In this document: positions 46,169-56,089 of the stretch, one piece after another
How the letters are laid out: each line of letters opens with the position of its first letter
Numbering within the stretch: the first letter of the stretch is position 1
Assembly (NCBI RefSeq): GCF_000685235.1
Contig: NZ_ARYH01000001.1
Location: 2,232,001 to 2,296,000 of the forward strand
DNA: 64,000 nucleotides
Reading direction: 5' to 3'
Source of the DNA: Hyphomonas adhaerens MHS-3
GTDB taxonomy: Bacteria > Pseudomonadota > Alphaproteobacteria > Caulobacterales > Hyphomonadaceae
Translations under genes and position numbers: made by a program
Notes under the pieces: generated by a model
What the model was told of the DNA's origin: nothing
Database searches by the model: none
What the model saw: the letters and a program-made list of their open reading frames with translations, nothing else

Positions 46169-47869
46169 ATGCTGACAGGCTTTTCAGCCGGCAGGTGGCA
46201 GATGATGCCGAAGCCTGGTGTGATTGCTCTGCTCGTTCTTGTGTGCATGCCGCTGCTGGTGGTGGGATGCGCAACGGAACAGGCCGGAAAGCCGGTTGGC
46301 GAAATTGTGACGGACACGCCCGCGGGCGCAATCCGTGGGCAGAACATGGGGGATGTCGCGGTCTATCGCGGCATCCCCTACGCTTTGCCGCCTGAAGGTG
46401 CGCGTCGGTGGATGCCGCCGCAAGCGGTTCCCGACTGGGAAGGTGAACGGGACGCCCTCGCGTTCGGGCCGGCCTGTCCGCAACCGGCGTCCCTGCCGGG
46501 GAATATCTATGCGACCGAGCTTGGCGCAGTCGATGAAGACTGTCTCAGTCTCAATGTCTGGACGCCGGAAAATGCGGAGAACGCCCCGGTCTTTGTCTGG
46601 ATACATGGCGGATCGCTGACCACGGGGGCAGGCAGCCTCGACATGTATGATGGCGCCCGGATGGCGCGCGAGCAGGGGCTTGTGGTCGTCACGATCAACT
46701 ACCGTCTCGGCGTGCTTGGCTATCTCGCTCATCCGGGTCTGAGCGCCGAGTCCGAGCAGGGCATCTCGGGCAATTATGGCCTGATGGACCAGATTCTGGC
46801 GCTGGAATGGGTCAAGCGGAACATCTCTGCCTTCGGCGGTGATGCCGACAATGTTACGGTGGCCGGAGAGTCGGCCGGCGCCCTCAGCGTCGTCATGCTG
46901 ATGACTTCTCCCAAAGCAAAAGGCCTGTTCGACAAGGCGATTGCGGAAAGCGCCTATATGGTGACGATGGCATCGCTGAAGGAACAGAGGAACGGCCTGC
47001 CGTCCGCTGAAGCGACCGGTGAAGCGCTGGCCCGGAAAATGGGCGCTGAAGACGTCGACGCCCTCCGCGCGATGTCTGCTGACAAGCTGGTCAACCTGTC
47101 CCGCAAGGCTGGCTACTTTCCTTTTCCTGTGATCGACGGGGTGTATGAGACCGGCCAGATGGTTGAGGTCTTCGACAAGGGCGAGCAGGCCCCTGTGCCG
47201 GTTCTGGCGGGTTTCAATGAAGGTGAAATCCGCTCCCTCCGTTTCCTCCTGCCGCCCATCCCGAAGAATACCGAGGCCTATGAGGCAGCGATCCGGAATG
47301 GCTATGGCGAACTATCCGACCGCTACCTGGAGATTTATCCGTCCGATAATCTGGAGGCGAGCATGCTGGCCGCCACGCGTGATGCCATGTACGGATGGAC
47401 TGCAGAGCGCCTTGCCGCGTCTCAGACCGCATACGGACATCCCTCCTTCTTCTACCTGTTCGACCACAGCTATCCGGCGGCCGACCGGCTCGGCCTGCGC
47501 GCCTTCCACGCCTCCGAGATCCCTTACGTTTTCGGAACCATGAAGAAAGCTGTCGCGCCATGGCCGGAGATCCCGGACACCGAGGAAGAGCGGGCGCTGT
47601 CGGAAGACATGATGCAATATTGGGCGAGCTTCGCGCGGGATGGCCAGCCGGTTGCCGACGGCGCTCCGGAATGGCCCGCCTATGGCAATACGGGCACCGG
47701 AATGGTATTCGCCGAACAGCCGAAGACCTGGGACCTGCTCGCCCGTGAACGTTTCGACTTACATGAAGAAGTGGTCTGCCGCCGCCGCGCCGCGGGTAAT
47801 GTTCCCTGGAACTGGAATGTCGGCATTCTCTCTCCCCCTCTACCACCAAAGGAAGCTGCATGCGAATGA
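46169..47869 (+). CDS. Lipoprotein carboxylesterase, type B
   Basis: From the ATG at 46169 (GGGAG upstream) the protein has 566 residues; a start at 46202 is also possible. A lipobox (LVVGC) follows the hydrophobic stretch. Type-B esterase motifs are present: the nucleophile elbow GESAGALS, the oxyanion-hole HGGSLTTGAGS and EDCLSLNVW. It hydrolyses carboxylic esters in the periplasm or at a membrane surface. Its last ten bases overlap the CoA-ligase start. It is clearly a paralogue of the esterase at 49470. Confidence 0.9.
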   Translation: MLTGFSAGRWQMMPKPGVIALLVLVCMPLLVVGCATEQAGKPVGEIVTDTPAGAIRGQNMGDVAVYRGIPYALPPEGARRWMPPQAVPDWEGERDALAFGPACPQPASLPGNIYATELGAVDEDCLSLNVWTPENAENAPVFVWIHGGSLTTGAGSLDMYDGARMAREQGLVVVTINYRLGVLGYLAHPGLSAESEQGISGNYGLMDQILALEWVKRNISAFGGDADNVTVAGESAGALSVVMLMTSPKAKGLFDKAIAESAYMVTMASLKEQRNGLPSAEATGEALARKMGAEDVDALRAMSADKLVNLSRKAGYFPFPVIDGVYETGQMVEVFDKGEQAPVPVLAGFNEGEIRSLRFLLPPIPKNTEAYEAAIRNGYGELSDRYLEIYPSDNLEASMLAATRDAMYGWTAERLAASQTAYGHPSFFYLFDHSYPAADRLGLRAFHASEIPYVFGTMKKAVAPWPEIPDTEEERALSEDMMQYWASFARDGQPVADGAPEWPAYGNTGTGMVFAEQPKTWDLLARERFDLHEEVVCRRRAAGNVPWNWNVGILSPPLPPKEAACE

Positions 47870-49464
47870 TCGACGGTTCGATACAGGATTATGCGCTGAC
47901 CCTCGACAAGCTTCTCGACCATGGTGCCAAATGGCATTCCGGGAAGGAGGTCGTGACGGCATACGCCGATGGCAGCACGAGCCGTATCAATTATGTGGGG
48001 CTTCGGGACCGCGCCAAGCGCGTCACTGCGCTGCTCAGGAAACTTGGCGTGTCACAGGGAGACCGGGTGGCGACGCTGTGCTGGAACACGCAGGCCCATA
48101 TGGAATGCTGGTATGGCATCATGGGGATGGGCGCGGTCTGCCATACGCTCAACCCACGCCTGACCGCGGAGCAAATCGCCTGGATGCTCGGCCAGTCCGA
48201 GGCGGAAATCCTGTTCGTCAGCGCAGACCTTTCGCCTCTTGCTTCGCAAGTGGTGGAGCAGGCGAAAGGCATCCGGAAAATTCTGGTACTTGATCCGGAA
48301 CAGGCGGACTCTGTGAATCTGGACGCCCTGCCGTCAGCGCAGTACCTGGAAGAGCTGCTCACGGACGACTATGAAGACCTGCCCTGGGGGGCGTTTCCGG
48401 AAACGACGCCCTGCGGCCTCTGCTTCACTTCGGGCACGACGGGTGACCCCAAGGGCGTCACTTACACGCACCGGGGAAACTTCCTGCATACGTTGCGCCA
48501 GCTGCAGGCGGATGTCTCGGGAATGACATCTCATGATGTCGTGCTGCCGGTTGTTCCGATGTTCCATGCCAGCGCATGGGGGCTTCCATTTTCGGCGCCG
48601 GCGACCGGCGCGAAGCTGGTTTTTCCCGGGCGACATACAGACGGCGAGAGGCTCGCCCACCTGATCGTGGAGGAAGGGGTCACAATCGCCGTCGGGGTTC
48701 CAACCGTGTGGTTGGGCGTGTTCGACTATGCCGATGAGGCCGGGCTGGAGCTTCCCTCGTTGAAGAGCGTGATGGTCGGGGGTGCCCCGATGCATCCCGC
48801 CCTGATGAAGCGGATCGAAGACCGCGGAATCTGTGTGCAGACGACATGGGGCATGACGGAATTGTCTCCACTCGGGACCGCCGCCCCACCGGGGGATGCG
48901 CGTTCGCCGGATACGGCAGGCCGGCCGGCGATCGGCATTGATCTCATGCTCGCTGACAGCACAGGAAACCCGCTGGAAGAGCAGAGGAGCCATGAAGGGC
49001 ACCTCTGGGTCCGGGGCACATCTGTCGTTGATCGCTATTTCGGCCAGACGGAGCCGGCATCACAAAACGGCTGGTTCCCGACCGGCGACCTTGCCCGCCT
49101 GAATGAAGATGGCCAGCTTTTCATTACCGGCCGTGCCAAGGACCTGATCAAGTCCGGCGGTGAGTGGATCAATCCCACCGAGATCGAAACGCTGGTGTCC
49201 GGCTTGCCGGAAGTCGCGCTTGCAGCCGTTATTGGCCAGCCGGATGAGAAATGGGGGGAGCGGCCTCTGCTTCTTGTGGAGTTCCGCAATGGAAGCGACC
49301 TGAGCGATGAGGCGCTGCTGGAACCTCTTAAAGGGCAGGTGCCGTCCTGGTGGATTCCTGACGACATCGTCCGGCTGAACGAGATCCCCCTGGCGCCGAC
49401 CGGGAAGATCGACAAGCAGCGCTTGCGCGGTATTTACAGTACTCTGGAAGTCGCCGGCGGCTGA
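47860..49464 (+). CDS. Medium/long-chain acyl-CoA ligase (AMP-binding)
   Basis: This 534-residue adenylate-forming enzyme has FTSGTTGDPKGVTYTH, TTWGMTELSPLG, WFPTGDLARLNEDG, GRAKDLIKSGGEWINPTEIE and the C-terminal TGKIDKQ lysine. The fatty-acyl ligase features (HASAWGLPF, GVPTVWLG) point to medium or long-chain acids. Lying between two esterases, it would activate the acid released from the imported ester. Confidence 0.92.
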   Translation: MRMIDGSIQDYALTLDKLLDHGAKWHSGKEVVTAYADGSTSRINYVGLRDRAKRVTALLRKLGVSQGDRVATLCWNTQAHMECWYGIMGMGAVCHTLNPRLTAEQIAWMLGQSEAEILFVSADLSPLASQVVEQAKGIRKILVLDPEQADSVNLDALPSAQYLEELLTDDYEDLPWGAFPETTPCGLCFTSGTTGDPKGVTYTHRGNFLHTLRQLQADVSGMTSHDVVLPVVPMFHASAWGLPFSAPATGAKLVFPGRHTDGERLAHLIVEEGVTIAVGVPTVWLGVFDYADEAGLELPSLKSVMVGGAPMHPALMKRIEDRGICVQTTWGMTELSPLGTAAPPGDARSPDTAGRPAIGIDLMLADSTGNPLEEQRSHEGHLWVRGTSVVDRYFGQTEPASQNGWFPTGDLARLNEDGQLFITGRAKDLIKSGGEWINPTEIETLVSGLPEVALAAVIGQPDEKWGERPLLLVEFRNGSDLSDEALLEPLKGQVPSWWIPDDIVRLNEIPLAPTGKIDKQRLRGIYSTLEVAGG

Positions 49465-49469
49465 GGAGA

Positions 49470-51128
49470 ATGACTATGGCTTCGCAAACCCGGTTCCGGA
49501 GTCTCCTTCTGGCCTTTGCAGCCACCGCTCTGTCTGCCTGCAGCAATCCGAGGCCTGATGTGTCGACACGGCCGGTGGTCGACCTCCAGCAGGGCAGGCT
49601 GGCGGGGGAACGCGAAGGTAACCTCGATGTGTACCGCGCCATCCCTTATGCGGCGCCTCCGGTGGGAGACGCACGATGGAAAGCGCCGGGACCGGCCCCG
49701 TCCTGGAAAGATGTTCGCGATGCGTCGGTTTTCGGCCCGGCCTGTATTCAGCCACCTGTTCCCGAAACCAGCCTCTATTACGATCCGCCTGCGGACTCCT
49801 CTGAGGATTGCCTTACATTGAATGTATGGGCCCGCACCGGTGCGGAGACGGCACCGGTCATCGTCTGGATCCATGGCGGATCCCTGCGGATCGGGAGCAG
49901 CGCTGAGCCGATGTATGACGGCGCCGAATTTGCGCGGCGTGGTGCCGTGTTTGTTTCGATCAACTATCGCCTGGGGGCGTTGGGCTATCTGGCCCATGCA
50001 GACCTGAGCGCTGAGGCGCCAGACGGGGTGTCCGGCAATTACGGCCTGCGGGACCAGATCGCGGCGCTGAAATGGGTCCGGGACAATATCGAGGCGTTCG
50101 GTGGTGATCCGTCCAACGTGACCATCATGGGGGAGTCGGCGGGCGCGCTCAGCGTTTCTTACCTCCTGACCAGCCCGGAAGCCGACGGCCTGTTCCACAA
50201 GGCGATCATCGAGAGCCCCAATTCCCGGAATTTCCCTAAGCTGAAAACGGCGGCCTACGGTCTGCCATCGGCGGAAGCCATCGGGGCGTCAGTCTTTGCA
50301 AAGCTCGGCGTCGACACGCTGGAGGCTGCGCGCGCCATGGACGCGCAGGACCTGACGAACCGGGCGGGGTTTGCGCCGCAGGGCACGATCGACGGCAAGG
50401 TGCTGCCGCTGCAGATCATCGACGCCTTCGACGCGGGCCGCTTCGCGAAAGTGCCCGTCCTTGCCGGATTCAACAGTGGGGAAGTCCGCGCCCAGCGTGC
50501 CTTCGCGCCGCGTCCACCGGAATCTCCTGAAGCCTACGAAGCGGAAATCACCGCGCGGTATGGCGATATGGCGGAGGCGTTCCTCGACATCTATCCCGCC
50601 GATGATGTGCAGGGGTCGATCCTCGCCACACTGCGCGACGCGATCTATGGCTGGTCGGCTGAACGGATCGTCCGGAAGGAAACTGCGGCAGGGCAGCCGG
50701 CCTTCATGTACGTGTTCGATTACTGCTACCCGGCTGCAGAGGCCGAGGATCTCTGTGCCTTCCATGCGAGCGAGGTGCCGTTCGTGTTCGGTAATCTGGC
50801 TCCGGAAAGCCTGCCGCCGAACTGGCCGGTTCCGGATGGGGAAGAGGATCGGGGCATCTCCGACGCGCTGCTGGACTACTGGACATCCTTCGCCGCAACA
50901 GGTCGGCCGGAGAGCGCTTATGGTCCGGTATGGTCACCCTATGGTCAGGATCAGTCATACCTTGATATTGGTCAGACCCTCGCAAGTCGCACCGATCCCA
51001 TCCCCGGAATGTTCGAATTGCACGAGCAATTGGTCGCCCAGCGTAAGTCGGCCGGCGAGCCCTGGTTCCTGAATATCGGCTTGGGAGCCCGTCCCCTGGG
51101 CGGTGCCGCAGGGGAGCAGGCGGAGTAA
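49470..51128 (+). CDS. Lipoprotein carboxylesterase, type B (paralogue)
   Basis: This 552-residue protein has a lipobox (LSAC, Cys24), the elbow GESAGALS, the oxyanion segment HGGSLRIGSS and SEDCLTLNVW. It shares stretches such as NGLPSAEA/YGLPSAEA, PVLAGFN and FHASEVPFVFG with the first esterase, so the two arose by duplication with the ligase left between. It is convergent with the FG-GAP gene, stops being six bases apart with no terminator. The pair may cut two different ester bonds of one compound. Confidence 0.9.
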   Translation: MTMASQTRFRSLLLAFAATALSACSNPRPDVSTRPVVDLQQGRLAGEREGNLDVYRAIPYAAPPVGDARWKAPGPAPSWKDVRDASVFGPACIQPPVPETSLYYDPPADSSEDCLTLNVWARTGAETAPVIVWIHGGSLRIGSSAEPMYDGAEFARRGAVFVSINYRLGALGYLAHADLSAEAPDGVSGNYGLRDQIAALKWVRDNIEAFGGDPSNVTIMGESAGALSVSYLLTSPEADGLFHKAIIESPNSRNFPKLKTAAYGLPSAEAIGASVFAKLGVDTLEAARAMDAQDLTNRAGFAPQGTIDGKVLPLQIIDAFDAGRFAKVPVLAGFNSGEVRAQRAFAPRPPESPEAYEAEITARYGDMAEAFLDIYPADDVQGSILATLRDAIYGWSAERIVRKETAAGQPAFMYVFDYCYPAAEAEDLCAFHASEVPFVFGNLAPESLPPNWPVPDGEEDRGISDALLDYWTSFAATGRPESAYGPVWSPYGQDQSYLDIGQTLASRTDPIPGMFELHEQLVAQRKSAGEPWFLNIGLGARPLGGAAGEQAE

Positions 51129-51134
51129 CAAAGC

Positions 51135-52748
51135 CTATTCGTGCTCGGCCTTGTTCGGCGCGGTGTAGGTGATCCCGGTATCGTAATGATCACGCCAGTT
51201 TTCGGGAGGCAGCGGCAGCGCACGGCTGTCCTCGCTGCGGGCCGGCGTGAAGGCCTTTTGCGGCGCTGGCGTGCGCAGCTGCTCCAGCCAGAACACACCG
51301 TCATAGGTCCCGCTGTTCCCACGCGTCGAGACAAGATCAACGTCGCCGTCGCCGTCCATATCCAGCGGGATAAATCCGTCATACATCCCCCGCACGCGCC
51401 GGGAAATATCGTGTCTTTTCGAGTCCTTACGCGCATCGCCCGGGTTCTCGAACCAGGTAATGCGCCCCACCGAGGAGCTCGCCGTTACACCAGGGCTGTC
51501 CTCGGCACGGGAGGCGCCTGAATAGGCGCCGGCGAGGATGTTGAGACCGGAATATCCGCCGGTGATCGCATCAAGGTCGCCGTCCCCATCAATGTCAGCC
51601 ATCGCAATGCCGGCAATGAGATCCGGGAGCGTGTTGCCGATCCTGAAAAAGGTCCACGGCAGATCCAGACTCTCCGGCTGCTTAAGCCAGCCCAGCCCGC
51701 TGATCATCGGATTTCCGGATTGCTCGGGCGATGTCTCGTGAACAGATACGATCAGGTCTTTGCGTCCATCGCCATCAAGGTCTGCGAAGACGGACTGAAA
51801 CGCGTTGGACGTAGCGGTCCAGTCAGGCGGAACGGGAAAGCCCGCCCTGATCGCGATAGGATGGGCAGTGACCGCAACCTTCCCATCTGGCTCGGCTCCG
51901 GTGTTTTCAAGCATCGCCATTTCCATCATCTGGCGCGCCGCGACCAGCACGTCCGGGTCACCATCATTGTCGATATCTACCGGCATCGCTGTATTGGGAA
52001 CGACTTCCCATGACAGGGCCTGTTCCTGCCAGCTGGCCTGTTGCAGCGGGTCTCCATGGATGCGGAACAGGGAGGTCGGATGCGCCGCGCTTGGATGGCT
52101 TGGGTCGAGGATGTCCGACGTGCCTTTATTGGCGGCAAGTACATCCTGGCGTCCGTCCCCATCCATATCCGTGATGAAGACACGCAGCCACGAGCCGCGT
52201 CCCTCCGTAATCTCCGGAATGATGCGCTCCCACTTTGCCGTGCGGAAATCCTTGCCGGGGTTTTGGATGTAGAGCAGGTGGGCCTCTTCGCATGCCGCGA
52301 CGAGATCGAGCCAGCCATCGCCATCGATGTCACCGATGGCAATATCTTCGATAGCGCCGACCTCTGCGCCCTCCGCGACAGTGATGTTCACCCAGGTGTC
52401 CGGATCGCCTGTTCCAAAGGCGATGCGCAAATGGTTCGAATCCTCGTGAACCGACACGATGTCGAGGTAGCCGTCGCCGTCGAGGTCTGCCATGGCGAGC
52501 CCGTCACCGCCACGGATCGGCAGCCCGCCATTTACCTGCTCATCGTCGACCGTATGCTCCCGCCATGAAATGAACTGGCCATCAGGCGCCTGTGCGTCAC
52601 TCGGCGTGTCGGCGACTGTCAGGGGGGCGGACGGCATGTCTGCGGGCGCGGAACTGATCGCTGACTGGCAGGCCGATGTCATCAGCATGGCGGAACCAAG
52701 CAAAAGCGATCGGCGATACAGGATGCGGGCGTTCGTTTTCTTCCTCAC
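51135..52748 (-). CDS. FG-GAP/VCBS-repeat lipoprotein
   Basis: This 537-residue protein has a lipobox (MLMTSAC, about Cys26) and at least seven calcium-binding blades of the D-x-DGD-x-x-D type (DLDGDGYLD, DIDGDGWLD, DMDGDGRQD, DIDNDGDPD, DLDGDGRKD, DIDGDGDLD, DMDGDGDVD), spaced 50-80 residues as in an integrin-like beta-propeller. No catalytic motif was found. It overlaps the MFS stop by four bases. Such lipoproteins may bind polymers or partner proteins at the surface; its job beside an esterase/TBDR operon is unknown. Confidence 0.85.
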   Translation of the reverse strand: MRKKTNARILYRRSLLLGSAMLMTSACQSAISSAPADMPSAPLTVADTPSDAQAPDGQFISWREHTVDDEQVNGGLPIRGGDGLAMADLDGDGYLDIVSVHEDSNHLRIAFGTGDPDTWVNITVAEGAEVGAIEDIAIGDIDGDGWLDLVAACEEAHLLYIQNPGKDFRTAKWERIIPEITEGRGSWLRVFITDMDGDGRQDVLAANKGTSDILDPSHPSAAHPTSLFRIHGDPLQQASWQEQALSWEVVPNTAMPVDIDNDGDPDVLVAARQMMEMAMLENTGAEPDGKVAVTAHPIAIRAGFPVPPDWTATSNAFQSVFADLDGDGRKDLIVSVHETSPEQSGNPMISGLGWLKQPESLDLPWTFFRIGNTLPDLIAGIAMADIDGDGDLDAITGGYSGLNILAGAYSGASRAEDSPGVTASSSVGRITWFENPGDARKDSKRHDISRRVRGMYDGFIPLDMDGDGDVDLVSTRGNSGTYDGVFWLEQLRTPAPQKAFTPARSEDSRALPLPPENWRDHYDTGITYTAPNKAEHE

Positions 52749-54088
52749 AGCTCCAGCCTCTCAATGTCTGCTCTGATACTTTTTGCGGCGAGCACATAGT
52801 GCAGGCAAGCCCAAAGCGCTCCGATCACACCGCAGATCAGCATGGCTGTTCCGAGCGGGGAAGTGACGCCGGAGTTCGTGAAAATGTCGCTGAGTGTGCC
52901 AACGATCAGCGGTCCGAGGCCGAGGCCAATCAGGTTCAGGATGAAGAAGAGAATGGCTGACGTCAGGGCCCGCATCCGCGCGTTGACCAGGCTATGCGAG
53001 ACGGCAATGATCGAACCCAGATAGGCGGCACTCAGAAAGTGAAATGGAGCCGTCAGGATCAGGGCGACAAGAACGGAGCCCGACGTCAGCGCGACGAGCA
53101 GGACGGGTGCGATCAGGAAGGTGAGGATGCCCGGTATCCAGAGATACCAGCGGACATCACGTGCCCCGAACTTGTCGGCCATCCAGCCGCCAAAGAAGGA
53201 TCCCAGCGCGCCGCCGATGCCGTTCGTAAGCGCCATCCAGGTGCCGACCGTGCCGAGGCTGAGCTCGAAATTGCGCAGGAAGTAGGAGGGGAACCAGTTG
53301 CCGATGCCATAGATGAGGAAGGCCTGAAGGCTGGCGGCCATGGCGATATGCCGGAAGGAAACCCGAGTCCAAAGAAGGCGGGCCACATCGAGGGCCGGTG
53401 GGGCAGGGAGGGTCGTTTTTTCGGCTCCCTCGGACCAGCCTCGCGCTGGTTCGCGGACCGTCAATCGTACGATCAGCGCGATCACCACGCCGGGCATGCC
53501 AACCACGAAGAAAGCGAGGCGCCAGCTGAATATCTCGGCAATATGGCTGCCGACGGCAAAGCCGATCAGAATGCCGATATAGATGCCGATGGAATAGACT
53601 GACAGTGCAAGGGCGCGGTTCTTCGGCTTGAATATGTCGGAGATCATGGAGTGGGCCGGCGGGCTGCCGCCGGCTTCACCGACGCCGACCCCGACGCGGG
53701 CCAACAGGAGGTGCGTGTAGTTGCCGGCAAGGCCGCACATGGCGGTCATCGCACTCCAGACCGTCAGGGCAAGCGCAATAATGTTGCGGCGTACGCCCCG
53801 GTCAGCCCACCGCGCAATCGGGATGCCGCAAATCACGTAGAAGAGCGCAAAGGCAAACCCGGTCAGCAGGCCGAGTTGAGTGTCTGACAGGTTCAGTTCA
53901 GCCTTGATCGGCTCCTGCAGGATCACCAGCAGCTGTCGGTCCACGAAATTGAGGACATAAACGATCGTCAGGACCAGAAGGACATAAATGCGGTAGGGCC
54001 CGCTCGAATAGGCTGTTCGATGTTGATCCGTCGCCGGCTCCGGTGCAGGCGTACCCGTCTGTGCGGACTGAACGTTTTCGACCGTCAC
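52745..54088 (-). CDS. MFS transporter, Spinster-like
   Basis: This 447-residue, 12-helix protein has GIPIARWADRGVRRNI (motif A), ARVGVGVGEAGGSPPAHSM and a central loop. It is a paralogue of the partial gene at the left edge. It is the first gene of the minus-strand operon with the FG-GAP lipoprotein, and its promoter carries a palindrome between -35 and -10. It probably imports the product released by the esterases. Confidence 0.9.
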   Translation of the reverse strand: MTVENVQSAQTGTPAPEPATDQHRTAYSSGPYRIYVLLVLTIVYVLNFVDRQLLVILQEPIKAELNLSDTQLGLLTGFAFALFYVICGIPIARWADRGVRRNIIALALTVWSAMTAMCGLAGNYTHLLLARVGVGVGEAGGSPPAHSMISDIFKPKNRALALSVYSIGIYIGILIGFAVGSHIAEIFSWRLAFFVVGMPGVVIALIVRLTVREPARGWSEGAEKTTLPAPPALDVARLLWTRVSFRHIAMAASLQAFLIYGIGNWFPSYFLRNFELSLGTVGTWMALTNGIGGALGSFFGGWMADKFGARDVRWYLWIPGILTFLIAPVLLVALTSGSVLVALILTAPFHFLSAAYLGSIIAVSHSLVNARMRALTSAILFFILNLIGLGLGPLIVGTLSDIFTNSGVTSPLGTAMLICGVIGALWACLHYVLAAKSIRADIERLEL

Positions 54089-54265
54089 TGTTTCCTCCCA
54101 TATGGAATTTTTTTGCGCCGCTTGCTGCGGCTTAAATGTACGAAGATGCGCGGTGTCTCCCGTGCGAAAAGGGGCCTTGCTTTGGCTTGGGGAAGAGGGC
54201 CCCGGTTTTCCAGAACGAGCGCAGGCGGCGAGGTAGGCGAGTCAGCAGATCGCGAACTCATTTGC

Positions 54266-54296
54266 GATATATTCACTCAAAAGTGAGTGAAGTCAA
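54266..54296 (-). promoter_or_regulatory. Promoter with embedded operator for the MFS operon
   Basis: On the minus strand, TTGACT (complement of 54291-54296) and TATATC (complement of 54266-54271) are 18-19 bases apart. The palindrome TTCACTCA-AAAG-TGAGTGAA (54272-54291) fills that gap almost exactly. A bound dimer would block RNA polymerase. Its ATTCACTC/GAGTGAA arms resemble the site before TBDR 5. Confidence 0.65.
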
Positions 54297-54316
54297 TTAT
54301 GTTGAGTTGATGGTTT

Positions 54317-54597
54317 GGCATTGTCAGAGGAGCTGGGCGTGAGGCGGTCGATTCTGGCATCGACATTTGCGACCAAGACTTGAGGCAAGGCTTCCGCGTT
54401 GAAATTCCTGAGAAAAGCCATGATCCGCTACGGCGACGACTGGTGGTCGTGCCGGACCGTCGCCCTCATAACGTGCCGCCACGAAAGAAATCGGAACCGC
54501 GAGGCGCCAGTATTGCGGGAGGCTGGCGCTGATCGCTACCTGAGGCCTGCTTGTCTGTGAAAAACGGAGACTGGTTCAAGTTTGTCTGACAACACCC
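54317..54597 (+). pseudogene. IS6-family transposase remnant (scar 4)
   Basis: Left end GGCATTGTCAG and right end TCTGACAACACCC form degenerate inverted repeats. Inside, KASALKFLRKAMIRYGD matches the middle of IS6 transposases before a frame break (VVVPDR), and the end reads SVKNGDWFKFV. Only parts of the centre and tail remain. It separates block 4 from the 3-hydroxyacyl-CoA dehydrogenase. Confidence 0.8.
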
Positions 54598-54680
54598 GGG
54601 CTTCCATAATACGAGGCTCAGATAGTAGGGTGGCGCAATACCATTCCTTAAACGCTCGTCGGCACGGCCGCGTTCATCAA

Positions 54681-55985
54681 ATGAAAGACAAACCAATGCC
54701 TGCTATTTCAATTACACCAGAGCAAGTGTCCGATTATATCGCGAAGGCGGGGCGCGATGCCTGGATTGTGCCTGACGTTCCCGCAGATACCCAACGCCGT
54801 AAAATTCAGAAAGTCGGTGTCATCGGCGCCGGGACGATGGGCGGTGGGATCTCGATGAACTTCGCCACGGTGGGCATCCCGGTTCTGATACTGGAGCAAA
54901 AGCAGGAAGCCCTTGAACGTGGTCTCAGCGTGGTGCGTGGTCATTATCAACGCAGCGCCGACAAGGGACGGTTTCCGCAAGACGAACTCGAGGCGCGTAT
55001 GGCCTGCCTGACCGGCACGCTGAATATGGAAGACTTTGCAGACTGCGATCTCATCATCGAGGCTGTCTTTGAAGACATGGACTTGAAGAAGAAAATATTC
55101 TCTGATCTGGACCGGATTATGAAGCCGGGTGCGATCCTTGCCACCAATACATCAGCATTGGACATCAACGAGATCGCCAGCGTCACCAAGCGGCCAGAAG
55201 ACGTCATTGGACTGCATTTCTTCTCCCCCGCCAATGTGATGAAGCTGCTGGAAATCGTTCGAACAGATCACACGGCAGATGATGTGATCGCAACCTGCAT
55301 GGACCTGGCCAGGACCATCAACAAGATCGCAGTGCTCGTCGGTGTCTGCCCCGGATTTGTGGGCAACCGCATCCTGTTTGCTCGCCAGGCACAAGCGCAG
55401 AAGCTCGTCGCCCAAGGTGCAATGCCCTGGGATGTCGATGCGGCCCTGAATGCGTTCGGGTTCCGGATGGGCCCTTATCAGATGTCAGATCTTGCCGGTC
55501 TGGATATCGGCTGGAAGAAGGGGGCGAAGACGGCAAACCCGATCCGCGATGCACTTTGCGAACTCGATCGGCGTGGCCAGAAAACCGGTGCGGGCTATTA
55601 TGATTATGATGAAAACCGCCGTCCGATTCCGTCGGAGGTGACCGCAAAAATCATTGCTGACATTACGGGCGTGAAAGCGGGATCTGCGCCTGGCCCGGAA
55701 GAAATTATCGCGACCTGTATTCACCCGATGATCAATGAAGGGCTTAAGATTCTCAAGGAGAAGAAAGCGCAGCGGGCTTCCGATATCGATATTGTCTGGC
55801 TCAATGGCTATGGCTGGCCATCAGACAAGGGCGGACCCATGCTCTATGGGGACATGGTCGGGGCAGACGCGGTGCTCGCCACCATGGAGCGTCTTGGCGC
55901 AGAAGATGAGCGTTTTGCGCCGAGCGAAACGCTCAAACAGCTCGCTAAAGACGGTGGCCGCTTCATCGACGTTCAGCCTGGTTGA
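54681..55985 (+). CDS. 3-hydroxyacyl-CoA dehydrogenase
   Basis: From the ATG at 54681 the protein has 434-435 residues; an ATG at 54696 is also possible, and the longer frame from 54582 runs back into scar 4. A lead of about 40 residues precedes the NAD site [14 protein letters not shown]. The catalytic histidine is in [18 protein letters not shown], followed by [10 protein letters not shown] and a second, duplicated C-terminal domain ([11 protein letters not shown]). This is the dehydrogenase part of FadB/FadJ without the hydratase domain. It could complete beta-oxidation with the hydratase and ligases elsewhere in the window. Confidence 0.92.
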   Translation: MKDKPMPAISITPEQVSDYIAKAGRDAWIVPDVPADTQRRKIQKVGVIGAGTMGGGISMNFATVGIPVLILEQKQEALERGLSVVRGHYQRSADKGRFPQDELEARMACLTGTLNMEDFADCDLIIEAVFEDMDLKKKIFSDLDRIMKPGAILATNTSALDINEIASVTKRPEDVIGLHFFSPANVMKLLEIVRTDHTADDVIATCMDLARTINKIAVLVGVCPGFVGNRILFARQAQAQKLVAQGAMPWDVDAALNAFGFRMGPYQMSDLAGLDIGWKKGAKTANPIRDALCELDRRGQKTGAGYYDYDENRRPIPSEVTAKIIADITGVKAGSAPGPEEIIATCIHPMINEGLKILKEKKAQRASDIDIVWLNGYGWPSDKGGPMLYGDMVGADAVLATMERLGAEDERFAPSETLKQLAKDGGRFIDVQPG

Positions 55986-56015
55986 TGGAGCGACCTTCTC
56001 GTCGCTTAGGATCAA

Positions 56016-56063
56016 CTGACCCGAGAACAGCGGAGACTGGTTTGCATCAGTGTGACACCACCC
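56016..56063 (+). pseudogene. IS6-family right-end fragment (scar 5)
   Basis: The frame [16 protein letters not shown] and its DNA match the right end of the other scars (REKRRLV, then TGACA-ACACCC). Only about 48 bases remain. The last codons of the GMC oxidoreductase run into it from the other strand. Confidence 0.65.
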
Positions 56064-56089
56064 TTGTGGGGGTTCCGTCACGCTGATGC
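56044..56089. terminator. Long hairpin between convergent genes
   Basis: GCATCAGTGTGAC (56044-56056) pairs with GTCACGCTGATGC (56077-56089) at 12 of 13 positions, with a further ACC...GGT inside. It lies between the convergent 3-hydroxyacyl-CoA dehydrogenase and GMC genes, covers the GMC stop, and may end transcription from both sides. No strong T-run is seen. Confidence 0.5.

Noticed and set aside
54582..54680. N-terminal extension of the 3-hydroxyacyl-CoA dehydrogenase
   Set aside because: It is translated from the IS6 scar and adjoining sequence and adds no domain.
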